From positions 808,501 to 872,500 of the forward strand of contig NZ_CP061035.1 of the NCBI RefSeq assembly GCF_016743815.1: DNA of 64,000 nucleotides, given 5' to 3'. Each line of letters opens with the position of its first letter. Position 1 is the first letter of the stretch. Under the pieces are notes generated by a model, which was not told the origin of the DNA, did no database searches, and was given only the letters and a program-made list of their open reading frames with translations. Source of the stretch: Sphingomonas aliaeris. Lineage in GTDB: Bacteria; Pseudomonadota; Alphaproteobacteria; Sphingomonadales; Sphingomonadaceae. Shown here piece after piece: positions 18,002 through 27,995 of this stretch. The translations under genes were made by a program, and so were the position numbers.

Positions 18002-19384
18002 TTACATCGCGGCGTCTTGCGAGAAACGGTCGGCGGCGCCTTTCAGCGTCTCCAGCCGCTCGTTCACTTCGGCGAAGTCGTGTTCCAGCGTATCGATCTC
18101 GGATGCGACGCTTTCCGTGTCCTCGCGAATGGCCGCGATCGTATTGGACATGGAATCGGCGGCAAGCGCGGTTTCGTCCACCGCGGCGGTGATCGCGGTG
18201 ACGGTCTGTGCCTGCGCCTCCATCGCGTATCGAATCCGCGTCGCGCTCTCCTGAACTTCGGTGACGGTCGCCTTGATGCTGGCATTGGTTTCGACGGTCG
18301 ACCGGGTGGCGGACTGGATCGCGGCGATCTTCGCGGCGATGTCGTCCGTCGCCCGCGCCGTCTGGTTGGCCAGGCTCTTCACTTCCTGCGCGACGACGGC
18401 AAAGCCACGTCCCGCATCGCCGGCGCGTGCCGCCTCGATCGTGGCGTTCAGCGCGAGCAGGTTGGTCTGTCCGGCAATGTCGCGGATCAGGCCCAGGATC
18501 GATTCGATCGATTTCGCATGGTCGGAAAGCGCTTCGGACATGCCGACTGCGTCCTGTGCCTGCCCGGCGGCGCGCGTGGCGATGCTGGTGGCCGCCTCCA
18601 CTTCGCGGCGGGCATCCTCGATCGCGCTGATCAGCCCGGCGGAAGTCTGCGCCGCTTCGCGCATCGCGACGGCGGATTGTTCGGCGGCGGCGGCGACTTC
18701 GGAGGTCTTGCCCAGCATGCCGCGCGTCGAGGCCGACGTGCCACGGGCCTGCCCGCGAATGCGCGTGCCGAGTGTTGCGGTCCCCTCGATCGATTGCGCG
18801 ATGCTTTCGCTGAAGCGGTTCGACTGCTCGCGTCGTGCCTCCTGACTTCGTTCTGCGTCGCACTTGCCAAGATGCGTTGCCATCACCTCGGATTCGACCA
18901 GTGCCATGCGCTGGATAGCCTTGGCGATCCTGCGCCGGCGATCGTAATCGTCCCCGATCTTTCCGGCGATGATCTGGAGCGTGCGATCATGCGCATAGCT
19001 GAGCGATGATAGCAGGGCGGGCAGGGGCGCGCCCGTTTCATATGCTTCTTTGGCGTGGCCGCACGCCAGCGCGATCCAGCGCTCGCCAAACGGATCCTGA
19101 TATTTCAGTCGGGTATATTCCGCGCTTTGCGCACAACGCTTCAGCCGCTGCCCCTCGTTGAAAAACGGGCGGAGGTGTTCGGTCATCGGCAGGGCGATGT
19201 AATAGTCCCAGAAGGCCGTCGCGATCGCGTCTTCGGACCCGGCGATCAATTCCGAAATATCGGCGCAACCGGGGCGGATGCAATCGTCCCAGTCATAAAT
19301 GCCGACGCGGTCCGCCGGGGATCGGGCGGCGCCGCTCCAACCGGCAGGATTGGGTATAGACCCGGATTTTTGCATTCCCATCAT
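18002..19384 (-). CDS. Globin-coupled methyl-accepting chemotaxis protein
   Basis: A soluble chemoreceptor of about 460 residues with no membrane helices. Roughly residues 25-175 form a protoglobin-like sensor; [26 protein letters not shown] fits the region carrying the haem proximal His. A linker helix leads to a signalling domain whose hairpin tip is the near-invariant [45 protein letters not shown], which contacts CheA/CheW. Such HemAT-type receptors usually sense oxygen. Its signalling half is nearly identical to that of the adjacent receptor. No che genes are nearby. The start could also be the ATG three codons in. Confidence 0.87.
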   Translation of the reverse strand: MMGMQKSGSIPNPAGWSGAARSPADRVGIYDWDDCIRPGCADISELIAGSEDAIATAFWDYYIALPMTEHLRPFFNEGQRLKRCAQSAEYTRLKYQDPFGERWIALACGHAKEAYETGAPLPALLSSLSYAHDRTLQIIAGKIGDDYDRRRRIAKAIQRMALVESEVMATHLGKCDAERSQEARREQSNRFSESIAQSIEGTATLGTRIRGQARGTSASTRGMLGKTSEVAAAAEQSAVAMREAAQTSAGLISAIEDARREVEAATSIATRAAGQAQDAVGMSEALSDHAKSIESILGLIRDIAGQTNLLALNATIEAARAGDAGRGFAVVAQEVKSLANQTARATDDIAAKIAAIQSATRSTVETNASIKATVTEVQESATRIRYAMEAQAQTVTAITAAVDETALAADSMSNTIAAIREDTESVASEIDTLEHDFAEVNERLETLKGAADRFSQDAAM

Positions 19385-19409
19385 CCTATATCACCGGACT
19401 CGGGCAGCT

Positions 19410-20783
19410 TTACGCAGCAACCTTCGTCACGAATTCCCCGGCGCTGTTCTTCAGCGTACCGAGCCGTCCCTCGAGCGAATCGAAGCCCTGGCCGACCAGA
19501 TCGATCTCCGACGCGACGCTTTCGGTATCCTCGCGGATCGCGGCGATCGTATTGGACATCGAGTCGGCAGCGAGTGCGGTCTCGTCCACCGCGGCGGTGA
19601 TGGCAGTGACGGTCTGCGCTTGTGCTTCCATCGCGAAGCGAATGCGGTTCGCGCTTTCCTGCACCTCGGTGACCGTCGCCTTGATGCTGGCGTTGGTCTC
19701 GACGGTCGACCGGGTGGCGGATTGGATGGCAGCGATCTTCGCCGCGATATCGTCGGTTGCTCGTGCCGTCTGGTTGGCCAGGCTCTTCACTTCCTGCGCG
19801 ACGACGGCAAAGCCGCGTCCTGCGTCCCCGGCGCGTGCCGCCTCGATCGTCGCGTTCAGCGCGAGCAGGTTCGTCTGTCCGGCGATGTCGCGGATCAGGC
19901 CCAGGATCGACTCGATCGATTTCGCATGGTCCGACAGCGCTTCGGACATGCCGACAGCGACGCCCGCTTGGGTGGAGGCGCGGGTAGCGATTTCGCGAGC
20001 GGCCTCCACTTCGGTCCGGGCGTCCTCGATCGCGCGGATCAGGCCGGCGGCGGTGTGTGCCGCCTCGCGCATCGCGACCGCGGATTGTTCGGCGGCCGCG
20101 GCGACTTCGGATGTCTTGCCCAGCATGCCGCGGGCGGAGTTGGAGGTGCGCAGCGATTGCCCCCGCAGGACCGCGCTTTCCTCGGTCGCGTCCTCGACCA
20201 TCCGGGCGATGCCTTCGCGGAAGTCGCCGGCCAGCGCGTCTCGCTCGCGGCGTGCGGTATGCTGGCTGAACGCGCTGTAGATCTCGACGGTGATCTCACC
20301 CTCCAGCGCGGACAGGCGCATCAGCGTGTCGATCATCACGGGCAGCGCCGGATCGTCGAACTTGCACCGCTTCAACAGGATTTCGAGCGCTGCGCGATCG
20401 CTGGCGCAGGTCATCGACAGCAGCGCCATCGTCGATACGCCGGCGGCATACCCCGATGCGGTGGACCGTTCCATGGATTCGATCCACGCGACGCCCGTCA
20501 CGTCGCAGAAGCGGTTGCGAAGATAGGATACGCCCAGTTCGAGCATCTTGGCTTCCTCGTGCGCATGCCATTCGCGCGCACCGGGGCTGGCCCGCTTCCA
20601 CTGGTCCCAGAACGCCTTCGCCACGGCGGTCGCATCCGGCTCGATGATGGCCCAGACGTTGCGAGCGGCTTCGGCCAGCGTGCTGTCGAAGTCGAAGGCA
20701 CGAAGTCGCGCCCTAATATCTATGGTCGCCGCGATCGATCCGGGTACGGGCATATCGGTGATGACCAAGGGTTGAAACTCCAT
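19410..20783 (-). CDS. Second globin-coupled-type methyl-accepting chemotaxis protein
   Basis: A 457-residue soluble chemoreceptor located 25 bases upstream of its paralogue on the same strand. From about residue 215 the signalling half ([26 protein letters not shown] onwards) is almost identical to the neighbour's, including the hairpin tip. The N-terminal sensor is clearly divergent: [12 protein letters not shown] aligns with the neighbour's [12 protein letters not shown], yet where the neighbour has [10 protein letters not shown] this protein has [12 protein letters not shown], so the presumed proximal His appears to be lost. It may sense something other than haem-bound gas. Fold assignment is by length and alignment to the neighbour. 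Confidence 0.82.
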   Translation of the reverse strand: MEFQPLVITDMPVPGSIAATIDIRARLRAFDFDSTLAEAARNVWAIIEPDATAVAKAFWDQWKRASPGAREWHAHEEAKMLELGVSYLRNRFCDVTGVAWIESMERSTASGYAAGVSTMALLSMTCASDRAALEILLKRCKFDDPALPVMIDTLMRLSALEGEITVEIYSAFSQHTARRERDALAGDFREGIARMVEDATEESAVLRGQSLRTSNSARGMLGKTSEVAAAAEQSAVAMREAAHTAAGLIRAIEDARTEVEAAREIATRASTQAGVAVGMSEALSDHAKSIESILGLIRDIAGQTNLLALNATIEAARAGDAGRGFAVVAQEVKSLANQTARATDDIAAKIAAIQSATRSTVETNASIKATVTEVQESANRIRFAMEAQAQTVTAITAAVDETALAADSMSNTIAAIREDTESVASEIDLVGQGFDSLEGRLGTLKNSAGEFVTKVAA

Positions 20784-20977
20784 TGTGAACGCGACCGGGC
20801 CGCTTTTTCGAGCGGCATGGGTCGTGGCTAACGCGATTTGGTTAAGGGGCCGTTAGGACCGTGATGCGCGTGTCGGGATAGAAGGGCACATCCGCGCGTT
20901 GGATCGGTTGTGCACTGCAACGCTTGCATCGCACGGTACGCCGACTAATACGGCGCCATGCCCGTCCTTGGGCCCGC

Positions 20978-21409
20978 ATGAGGACTAGCCCCTTGGCCAC
21001 CAAAGCTTCGAACCGACCCATTTCGCCGCATCTGATGCACGTCAAATGGCCGATCAACATGGTCGTATCGATCATCCACCGCGCCCTGGGCAGCGGAATG
21101 GCGACGGTCGGCGCGACATTGCTGGTCTGGTGGCTCGCGGCGCTCGCGACGGGCCCCGAAGCGTATGCGGTGTTCGTCGACGTGTTCACCTATGCCGATG
21201 GCCGGTTGAACGCGCTCGGCTATCTGATCGGGATCGGGCTGACCTGGTCGCTGTTCCAGCACATGGCGAGCGGCATCCGCCACTTCTTCCTGGACGTCGG
21301 CGCGAATTACGAACTGAAGAGCAACCGGATGAGCGCGTGGCTGACCTTCGCCGCGTCCGCCACCGCGACGATCCTGTTCTGGGCATATCTGATGATGGGG
21401 AAGCTCTGA
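20978..21409 (+). CDS. sdhC: Succinate dehydrogenase cytochrome b556 subunit
   Basis: One of two membrane anchors of complex II. RPISPHLMHVKWPINMVVSIIHRALG is the SdhC entry, with the SxxHR quinone/haem region, followed by three helices. SGIRHFFLDVG carries the haem-ligand His. I chose ATG 20978 (MRTSPLATKASNRPISPHL). The TGA overlaps the sdhD ATG. It is the first gene of sdhCDA; the 194-base gap to the divergent chemoreceptor should hold both promoters, but I cannot assign exact boxes. Confidence 0.92.
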   Translation: MRTSPLATKASNRPISPHLMHVKWPINMVVSIIHRALGSGMATVGATLLVWWLAALATGPEAYAVFVDVFTYADGRLNALGYLIGIGLTWSLFQHMASGIRHFFLDVGANYELKSNRMSAWLTFAASATATILFWAYLMMGKL

Positions 21410-21795
21410 TGGGCACGGGTACCGAACTCGGTCGCGTTCGCGGCCTGGGCAGCGCCAAGGAAGGCGCGCATCACTGGTGGCACCAGCGCCTGACCGCGGG
21501 CAGCAACCTGTTCCTGATGCTGTGGTTCATGATCGCGGTCGCACGCTTGAACGCCTATGACTACGAAACCGTCCGCCTGTGGGTCTCCTCCGCCTGGGTC
21601 GCGGTGCCGCTGGTGCTGCTGATCGGGTCGATCTGCTATCACTTCCGGCTCGGCCTTCAGGTCGTGATCGAGGATTACCAGCACGGGTCGCAGCGCGTGA
21701 TCCTGATGGTCCTGCTCAACTTCTTCACCGCCGCCGTCGCCGCGGCCGCGATCTTCTCGATCCTCCGGATCGCTTTCACCGGGGTGCCAAAGTAA
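21409..21795 (+). CDS. sdhD: Succinate dehydrogenase hydrophobic membrane anchor subunit
   Basis: The 128-residue second anchor of complex [29 protein letters not shown] leads into three transmembrane helices. [17 protein letters not shown] is the SdhD haem-ligand motif (HxxxGxxxVIEDY). ATG 21409 overlaps the sdhC stop and its own TAA overlaps the sdhA ATG, so sdhC, sdhD and sdhA are translationally chained. Confidence 0.92.
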   Translation: MGTGTELGRVRGLGSAKEGAHHWWHQRLTAGSNLFLMLWFMIAVARLNAYDYETVRLWVSSAWVAVPLVLLIGSICYHFRLGLQVVIEDYQHGSQRVILMVLLNFFTAAVAAAAIFSILRIAFTGVPK

Positions 21796-23597
21796 TGGCT
21801 GAAGCCTATAAGATCATCGACCATGTCTACGACGCCGTCGTCGTTGGTGCCGGCGGATCCGGCCTGCGCGCGACGATGGGCATCGCCGAAAGCGGGCTGA
21901 AGACGGCCTGCATCACCAAGGTGTTCCCGACGCGCAGCCACACCGTCGCCGCACAGGGCGGCATCGCGGCCAGCCTGGGCAACAACTCGCCCGATCACTG
22001 GACGTGGCACATGTTCGATACCGTCAAGGGATCGGACTGGCTGGGCGACCAGGACGCGATCGAATATATGGTGCGCGAGGCACCGGCCGCGGTTTACGAA
22101 CTCGAACATGCCGGCGTGCCGTTCAGCCGCAATCCGGAAGGCACGATCTACCAGCGTCCGTTCGGCGGGCACATGCAGAATATGGGTGAAGGCCCTCCGG
22201 TCCAGCGTACCTGCGCCGCCGCCGATCGTACCGGCCATGCGATGCTGCACGCTTTGTACCAGCAGAGCCTGAAGTATGACGCCGACTTCTACGTCGAATA
22301 TTTTGCGCTCGACCTGATCATGGAAAACGGCAAGTGCCGCGGCGTCATCGCCCTGTGCATGGAAGACGGATCGATCCACCGCTTTCGCAGCCATGCCGTC
22401 GTTCTGGCGACCGGTGGCGGCGGGCGCGTGTACCAGTCGGCAACGTCGGCGCACACCTGCACCGGAGACGGCAACGGCATGGTACTGCGCGCGGGCCTGC
22501 CGCTGCAGGACATGGAATTCGTCCAGTTCCACCCGACCGGCATCTACGGCGCGGGCGTCCTCATCACCGAGGGTGCGCGCGGCGAGGGCGGATACCTGAC
22601 CAATTCCGAGGGCGAGCGCTTCATGGAGCGCTACGCTCCGTCGGCCAAGGATCTGGCATCGCGCGACGTGGTCGCGCGCTCGATGGCCGCGGAAATGCGC
22701 GAGGGGCGCGGCGTCGGCAAGGACAAGGACCATATCTACCTGCACCTCGATCATATCGATCCGAAGGTGTTGCACGAACGCCTGCCCGGCATCACCGAAA
22801 CGGGCAAGATCTTCGCCAATGTCGATCTGACGCGCCAGCCGCTGCCGGTCACGCCGACCGTGCACTACAATATGGGCGGCATCCCGACCAACTTCCACGG
22901 CGAAGTCGTGCAGTTGAAGGATGGCGATCCGGACTCGGTCGTCCCCGGCCTGTTCGCGGTGGGCGAAGCGGCCTGCGTCTCGGTCCACGGCGCCAACCGC
23001 CTGGGCTCGAACTCGCTGATCGATCTGGTGGTGTTCGGCCGCGCGACCGGCCTGCGCCTGAAGGACACGTTGAAGCCCAACACCCCGCACAATCCGCTGC
23101 CGAAGGACTCGGCGGATCTCGCGCTGGAACGGCTCGACCATTTCCGCAACGCGAAGGGCGGTACGCCGACCGCGCGGATCCGTGCGGAGATGCAGAAGAC
23201 TATGCAGAAGCATTGCGCCGTGTTCCGCGACACCGCGTTGCTCGACGAAGGCGTCACCAAGATGGACGCGATCTACAAGAGCATGGAGGATGTCGGAATC
23301 CAGGATCGCTCGTTGATCTGGAACACCGATCTGGTCGAGACGATGGAACTCGACAATCTCATCGGCCAGGGTGTCGTGACGATCAAGGGCGCCGCCAACC
23401 GAAAGGAATCGCGCGGCGCACACATGCACGAGGATTTCCCGGATCGCGACGACGCCAACTGGATGAAGCACACCACGGCGACTTTCGACGGTTGGGGCGG
23501 CAAGGGCGGTACGACGACGCTCGGCTTCCGCCCGGTCCACGAATATACGCTGACCGACGAGGTCGAGTATATCAAGCCGAAGAAGCGGGTTTACTGA
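21795..23597 (+). CDS. sdhA: Succinate dehydrogenase flavoprotein subunit
   Basis: A 600-residue flavoprotein oxidising succinate to fumarate. [22 protein letters not shown] is the FAD-binding start and [12 protein letters not shown] contains the His that carries covalent FAD. The active-site region [26 protein letters not shown] and the FAD cap motif [13 protein letters not shown] are intact. Unusually, sdhB does not follow: a porin, a C13 peptidase and a ClpP-like gene lie between sdhA and sdhB, about 3.5 kb away. Confidence 0.95.
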   Translation: MAEAYKIIDHVYDAVVVGAGGSGLRATMGIAESGLKTACITKVFPTRSHTVAAQGGIAASLGNNSPDHWTWHMFDTVKGSDWLGDQDAIEYMVREAPAAVYELEHAGVPFSRNPEGTIYQRPFGGHMQNMGEGPPVQRTCAAADRTGHAMLHALYQQSLKYDADFYVEYFALDLIMENGKCRGVIALCMEDGSIHRFRSHAVVLATGGGGRVYQSATSAHTCTGDGNGMVLRAGLPLQDMEFVQFHPTGIYGAGVLITEGARGEGGYLTNSEGERFMERYAPSAKDLASRDVVARSMAAEMREGRGVGKDKDHIYLHLDHIDPKVLHERLPGITETGKIFANVDLTRQPLPVTPTVHYNMGGIPTNFHGEVVQLKDGDPDSVVPGLFAVGEAACVSVHGANRLGSNSLIDLVVFGRATGLRLKDTLKPNTPHNPLPKDSADLALERLDHFRNAKGGTPTARIRAEMQKTMQKHCAVFRDTALLDEGVTKMDAIYKSMEDVGIQDRSLIWNTDLVETMELDNLIGQGVVTIKGAANRKESRGAHMHEDFPDRDDANWMKHTTATFDGWGGKGGTTTLGFRPVHEYTLTDEVEYIKPKKRVY

Positions 23598-23625
23598 TTC
23601 TGGCGATGGCGCCCTGCGAGGGGCC

Positions 23626-24795
23626 TCACATCTCCACCGTCATGCGCAAGCCGCCGACCAGCAGCGGCTTGCGCGCGCGCTCGCCCGCCGGATGCAGCAC
23701 GATCTGAAAGTCGGGCTGGACGAGCAGATGCCGGTGGACGCGGTCCGAATAGGTGATTTCGAACGCCGTTTCCGCGCCGACGGTATCGATCCCCGCGTCC
23801 GACCGGTTGGCGCGATAGCGGCGCGATAGATAGGCCTGGTTCAATCCGATCGAAACCGTGCTGTCCGCGCGCCCGGCAAAGGTGCGCTGCATCGACAGCC
23901 CGGCCTGCCACCCGCCGCTGAACGACGTTGTCTTGCCATCGGAAACGCCGATCCGCGCGAAGGCCGCGACCGCCCGCCCGGAGTCCGACGCGATCAGCGG
24001 CAGTTCGCCCAAAAGGTAAGCCCCGTGCGCTTTGCGGGGGACCGGACGCCCGTCGCCGTCCACATCGCGCACGTCGTCCTGCCGCCGCGTATACGTCCAT
24101 GCACCGACCGCGATCTTGCCACCGCGCTCCAGCCCCGCCTCCCCGATCAGCAGTGCGCCATCGTCGAACGTCAGATTCACTCCCTGTGCGTCGCCGATCG
24201 TACCCGCATTGGCGTTCAGCACCGCGATACGCCCATAGCCGGAATTGCCGATGCGGCGGTCGACGCGTACCGACAAGGCCGTGGACGGAAAGATCGAAAG
24301 CCCGTTCGGCCCGGTCGCCGCAATTTCTGATCCGACCCCGAACGCCGGTGCGATCAGCAGACTGGCGGCTTCATTGGAATAGAATTCGCTGTTCAGATCG
24401 TACAGGCCGGCCCGCACGGTCGTGCGGTCCCCGATCCTCTGTTCGATCCACGCCTCCAGCAGGCGCAGGCGCTGGCTGCCGACCTCGATATTGTCGATGC
24501 CCTGAAGCGTCTCCGCGCGGTTGTTCGGATTGCCGCCGAGATTGTTGAGCACGTGGATATGACCGGTCATTCCGCCGATACCGATCAGCCGGTCCAGGTC
24601 GATCGTCGCCGTCAGGCTCAGATTGTCGAGACCGTATATCTGCTCCCCCGCGCCTTTCTCCGAAATGGCGACACCGTCCAGTTGATAGGTCGCCTGAACG
24701 TCGATTGTGGGCGTCTCGACCTGTGCCGCGGCATCGGCACCCATTGCGAACGGCATCGCGGAGACGACCGAACACAATAAGCGAGTGTTTTTCAT
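23626..24795 (-). CDS. Carbohydrate porin, OprB family
   Basis: An outer-membrane barrel of 389 residues. ATG 24795 gives a signal peptide ending near AMGADAAAQ. SLTATIDLDRLIGIGGMTGHIHVLNNLGGNPN, RLLEAWIEQRIGDRTTVRAGLYDLNSEFYSNEAASLLIAPAFGVGSEI and SIFPSTALSVRV are the OprB hallmarks (EAWxEQ, GxYDLNSEF, FPxxAL). It probably lets sugars diffuse into the periplasm. It is transcribed opposite to sdhA, converging on it, and lies divergent to the C13 peptidase. Confidence 0.85.
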   Translation of the reverse strand: MKNTRLLCSVVSAMPFAMGADAAAQVETPTIDVQATYQLDGVAISEKGAGEQIYGLDNLSLTATIDLDRLIGIGGMTGHIHVLNNLGGNPNNRAETLQGIDNIEVGSQRLRLLEAWIEQRIGDRTTVRAGLYDLNSEFYSNEAASLLIAPAFGVGSEIAATGPNGLSIFPSTALSVRVDRRIGNSGYGRIAVLNANAGTIGDAQGVNLTFDDGALLIGEAGLERGGKIAVGAWTYTRRQDDVRDVDGDGRPVPRKAHGAYLLGELPLIASDSGRAVAAFARIGVSDGKTTSFSGGWQAGLSMQRTFAGRADSTVSIGLNQAYLSRRYRANRSDAGIDTVGAETAFEITYSDRVHRHLLVQPDFQIVLHPAGERARKPLLVGGLRMTVEM

Positions 24796-25022
24796 GGCCG
24801 TCCCTCGCGCATCCCCTGCAATCATAGGCAGGGTCCTCCGCAGCCGGTCGTTACAGGATCAAAATGATTCCGGTGCGGTCGCTCTTCCCGCACGCCCGTG
24901 CCCGCGCCAGTTCTATGCGGTACCGACGGGAACCGGCGTTCCGGGACATATCGCGCGATATGCCCCAGCGGCGTTGACACTCCTCCGTGCGCGATCAAAG
25001 ATCGTGCGGGACGGGGGTGAAG

Positions 25023-26012
25023 ATGGGCCGGAATGCGTTTGTGGCGAAATGGCTGCTCGGCCTCGCCGTGCTGCTCGCGGCCGGCGCGGCGGCGCAGCGC
25101 TATCAGCCTGCCGAACATACGCAGGGGCCTCCGTTCTTCGGCAACATAACGCCGGATCAGGCGGCGATCCTGTCCGACATGGGGCTGACGTCGGAACGGG
25201 ATCGCGATCCGGCCTGGACCTTGGCCGAACATCGCCGCCTCGATCGCACGCTCTCCGCCGTGCAGCCCCAACGCAAGGGCGTCGTCGATGCCTATGTCGT
25301 TGCGGTCGCGCTGGACAGCGATCCGGTATTCGGCCGCGAGGCGCGGGAGGCGGGCAAGGTCCTGTCGCGCCGCTACGACGCCGCCGGTCGTACGATCGTC
25401 CTCGCCGGAACCGACGGAAGCGCCGACAGCACGCTGCCCCGCGGCGCCCCAGAGAATATCGCCGCCGCCCTCGCGCGCGTCGCTGAGGTGATGGACAAAT
25501 CCGAGGACGTGCTGATCCTCTACACGACCAGCCACGGTGCCCCAATGGGCATCGTCTATAATGACGGCGATCACGGATACGGCATGATCTCGCCGCAGCG
25601 TCTGTGGACGATGCTCGGGCAGCTCGGCATCGCGCGGCGCATGGTGCTGGTCAGCGCCTGTTATTCCGGGGTGTTCGTTCCGTTGCTGTCCAACGTCGAC
25701 AGCGTGGTCATCACCGCCTCGTCCGACGACCGCACGTCGTTCGGTTGCCAGGCGGACAGCGACTGGACCTTCTTCGGCGACGCGCTGATCAACCACGCGC
25801 TGCGCAAGCCGCAGGACATCACGGCCGCGGGCACCGAGGCGACCCGCCTGATCGGCGAATGGGAAGCGCGCGGCAACCTGACGCCCTCACGGCCGCAAGT
25901 CTCGATCGGGGCCAACACCGCCCTGTGGCTGGACGCGCTGGACCGGCGTCGGCCGAAGGACGTGACCGCGCCGGTGGGGAAGCCGGCTGTGTCTTTGCTG
26001 GAGGGGAGGTAA
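25023..26012 (+). CDS. Peptidase C13 (legumain-like) family protein, exported
   Basis: A 329-residue protein with an N-terminal signal or anchor (WLLGLAVLLAAGAAAQ). The catalytic dyad of C13 caspase-fold peptidases is visible as His in ILYTTSHGAP and Cys in MVLVSACYSGVFVPLL, separated by about 40 residues as usual. VDAYVVAVALDSDPVFGREA and the following NI-AALARV segment match bacterial C13 proteins. ATG 25023 follows GGGGGTGAAG. Substrates of bacterial members are unknown. It sits between sdhA and sdhB with no obvious functional link. Confidence 0.82.
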   Translation: MGRNAFVAKWLLGLAVLLAAGAAAQRYQPAEHTQGPPFFGNITPDQAAILSDMGLTSERDRDPAWTLAEHRRLDRTLSAVQPQRKGVVDAYVVAVALDSDPVFGREAREAGKVLSRRYDAAGRTIVLAGTDGSADSTLPRGAPENIAAALARVAEVMDKSEDVLILYTTSHGAPMGIVYNDGDHGYGMISPQRLWTMLGQLGIARRMVLVSACYSGVFVPLLSNVDSVVITASSDDRTSFGCQADSDWTFFGDALINHALRKPQDITAAGTEATRLIGEWEARGNLTPSRPQVSIGANTALWLDALDRRRPKDVTAPVGKPAVSLLEGR

Positions 26013-26025
26013 GGCCCACCCGACT

Positions 26026-26219
26026 CCGTTCGTGCTGAGCCTAAGCCCAGCCGTTCGTGCCGAGCCCAACCTCAGCCGGTCGTGCTGAGCCTAACCCCAT
26101 CCGTTCATGCTGAGCCCAAATCCGGCCGTTCGTGCCGAGCCTAACCCCAGCCGTTCGTGCTGAGCCTGTCGAAGCACCTGCCCGCTCTACCCGCCCTTCG
26201 ACAAGCTCAGGACGAACGG
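26026..26219. repeat. 25-bp tandem array of half-elements ending in a complete palindromic element
   Basis: Five 25-base units of the form CCGTTCGTGCTGAGCCTAA-CCCAG, with point differences, start at 26026, 26051, 26076, 26101 and 26126. They lead without a break into a complete 69-base palindrome at 26151-26219, the same family as 13804-13873. Each unit equals the first 15-18 bases of the palindrome's left arm plus a short tail. It lies between the C13 peptidase and the ClpP-like gene. Confidence 0.88.
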
Positions 26220-26286
26220 GTGGGAGTGGGTTCGTCCGCTGGCCGGCGCTCCTGCGTCCCACCGGTGGCGGACGGTATCCCTATCT

Positions 26287-26363
26287 CCGTTCGTTTCGAG
26301 CGAAGTCGAGAAACAGCCATCGGGACCGAGCCGGAGTTTATCGACCACGCTCGAAACGAACGG
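26287..26363. repeat. Inverted repeat, second palindrome family (CCGTTCGTTTCGAGC arms)
   Basis: Perfect 15-base inverted arms, CCGTTCGTTTCGAGC at 26287-26301 and its complement at 26349-26363, with a 47-base loop. The arms share CCGTTCGT with the 25-bp array next door but then differ (TTCGAGC instead of GCTGAGC), so this is a related but separate family. Together with the array it fills most of the 450-base gap before the ClpP-like gene. Confidence 0.8.
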
Positions 26364-26462
26364 TTGGAGAGAGGCGTCGCGCATCACCGTCGTCGCTCAC
26401 CCGAACCACGCTTTCTTTCCCGTCCCCCGGAACCTCGCTGCGCTGCAACAGTTCCCAGCCGC

Positions 26463-27026
26463 ATGTCCAAAGAAACACGCTATCCGCTTCTCGCCAAGCC
26501 ACATATCCGCCTGTCCGGGCCGGTGGACCAGTTCATGTACACCAGCTTCCGACAGCAGCTGGACGAATGTCCCGACAGTGGCACGATCGTCATCGCACTC
26601 ACCACCCTCGGCGGCGATCCGGAGGTCGCGCGGACGATGGCGGACGATATCCGCTTGCTGGAAGATCATGACGGACGCGAGATCCTGTTCCTTGGCAAGG
26701 TCGCGGTCTATTCGGCGGGCGCGACGTTCATGGCGGCGTTCCCCGTCGATCGGCGGTTCCTGACGCGGCACACGAGACTGATGATCCACGAGCGCACGAT
26801 CCAGAAGACGATCAACCTCAACGGTCCGCTGCGGATGGTCGTCGCGTCGATCAAGGCGGCGTTGCACGAGGTCGAGCATTCGATCCTGATCGAGGAGGAA
26901 GGCTTCCGCGCGATCGTGAAGGACAGCCAGGTCGATTTCGAGGACCTGCGCGAGAAGGCGCCGAGCAACTGGTATATCGAGGCAGAGGAAGCCCGCGATC
27001 TGGGCCTTGTACTCGACGTCATCTGA
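26463..27026 (+). CDS. ClpP-like serine protease family protein
   Basis: A 187-residue protein of the ClpP/crotonase fold. TLGGDPEVARTMADDIRLL forms the oxyanion loop with GG. The nucleophile is Ser84 in AVYSAGATFMAAFP and the base His109 in RLMIHER, spaced 25 residues as in ClpP. At the third triad position, where ClpP has Asp before the SAEEA-type segment, the sequence reads SNWYIEAEEARDLGL, so Asp appears replaced by Asn169. It is a divergent stand-alone ClpP paralogue without a Clp ATPase neighbour. ATG 26463 was chosen because the frame upstream is repeat sequence. Confidence 0.78.
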   Translation: MSKETRYPLLAKPHIRLSGPVDQFMYTSFRQQLDECPDSGTIVIALTTLGGDPEVARTMADDIRLLEDHDGREILFLGKVAVYSAGATFMAAFPVDRRFLTRHTRLMIHERTIQKTINLNGPLRMVVASIKAALHEVEHSILIEEEGFRAIVKDSQVDFEDLREKAPSNWYIEAEEARDLGLVLDVI

Positions 27027-27113
27027 GCCCACGTGGCACTAAGCGGGGTTGCGCTGCGCCTGCGAAAGGCATAGCCGAACCGCAACACGCGATCCGCCAA
27101 GGGACCAGATCAG

Positions 27114-27902
27114 ATGGCCGAGTTTGCCCTGCCGAAGAACAGTCAAATCACGAAGAAGGGCGCGCGGGTCCATAAAGCGCCTGCGGACGCGAAATCGATC
27201 AAGAACTTCAAGGTCTATCGGTACGACCCAGATAGCGGTGAGAATCCGCGCTACGACACGTTCGAGATCGATACCGAGAATTGCGGCCCGATGGTGCTCG
27301 ACGCGCTGATCAAGATGAAGTCCGAACAGGATTCGTCGCTCACCTTCCGCCGCTCGTGCCGTGAGGGTATCTGCGGTTCGTGCTCGATGAACATCGACGG
27401 TCGCAACGGGCTCGCCTGCACGACGGCGATCGAGGACGTGAAGGGCGACGTGACGATTACGCCGCTGCCGCACATGGAAGTGATCAAGGATCTCGTTCCG
27501 GATTTCACGCACTTCTACGCGCAATATTCCTCGATCAAGCCGTGGTTGCAGACCGTCACGCCGCCGCCCTCGGGCAAGGAGCGCCTGCAATCGCCGGAGG
27601 ACCGCGAGAAGCTGGACGGCCTGTACGAATGCATCCTGTGCGCATGCTGCTCGACGTCGTGCCCCAGCTATTGGTGGAACAGCGACAAGTTCCTCGGCCC
27701 GGCGATCCTGTTGCAGGCCTATCGCTGGCTCGCCGACAGCCGTGACGAAATGACCGGGGATCGTCTGGACGAGCTGGAGGATCCGTTCCGCCTGTATCGC
27801 TGCCACACGATCATGAACTGCGCGAACGTCTGCCCCAAGGGGTTGAACCCGGCCAAGGCGATTGCCGAGATCAAGAAGATGGAAGTCGAACGGGTCGTCT
27901 GA
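27114..27902 (+). CDS. sdhB: Succinate dehydrogenase iron-sulfur subunit
   Basis: A 262-residue protein carrying electrons from SdhA flavin to quinone. The 2Fe-2S ligands are in [16 protein letters not shown] and LACTT. The ferredoxin-type Cys motifs are [16 protein letters not shown] and [17 protein letters not shown], supplying the 4Fe-4S and 3Fe-4S clusters. [19 protein letters not shown] is the usual start. It is detached from sdhCDA by three genes and must have its own promoter or depend on read-through from the ClpP-like gene 87 bases upstream. Confidence 0.95.
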   Translation: MAEFALPKNSQITKKGARVHKAPADAKSIKNFKVYRYDPDSGENPRYDTFEIDTENCGPMVLDALIKMKSEQDSSLTFRRSCREGICGSCSMNIDGRNGLACTTAIEDVKGDVTITPLPHMEVIKDLVPDFTHFYAQYSSIKPWLQTVTPPPSGKERLQSPEDREKLDGLYECILCACCSTSCPSYWWNSDKFLGPAILLQAYRWLADSRDEMTGDRLDELEDPFRLYRCHTIMNCANVCPKGLNPAKAIAEIKKMEVERVV

Positions 27903-27995
27903 TCTTGTCGGCTGATAGTTCGTTGCGGGCCGGGCCGGACTTCGCGGCCCGGTCGCCATCGCGTCGTAAACGCGCTCGCAGCGAAGGGTCCTCGA

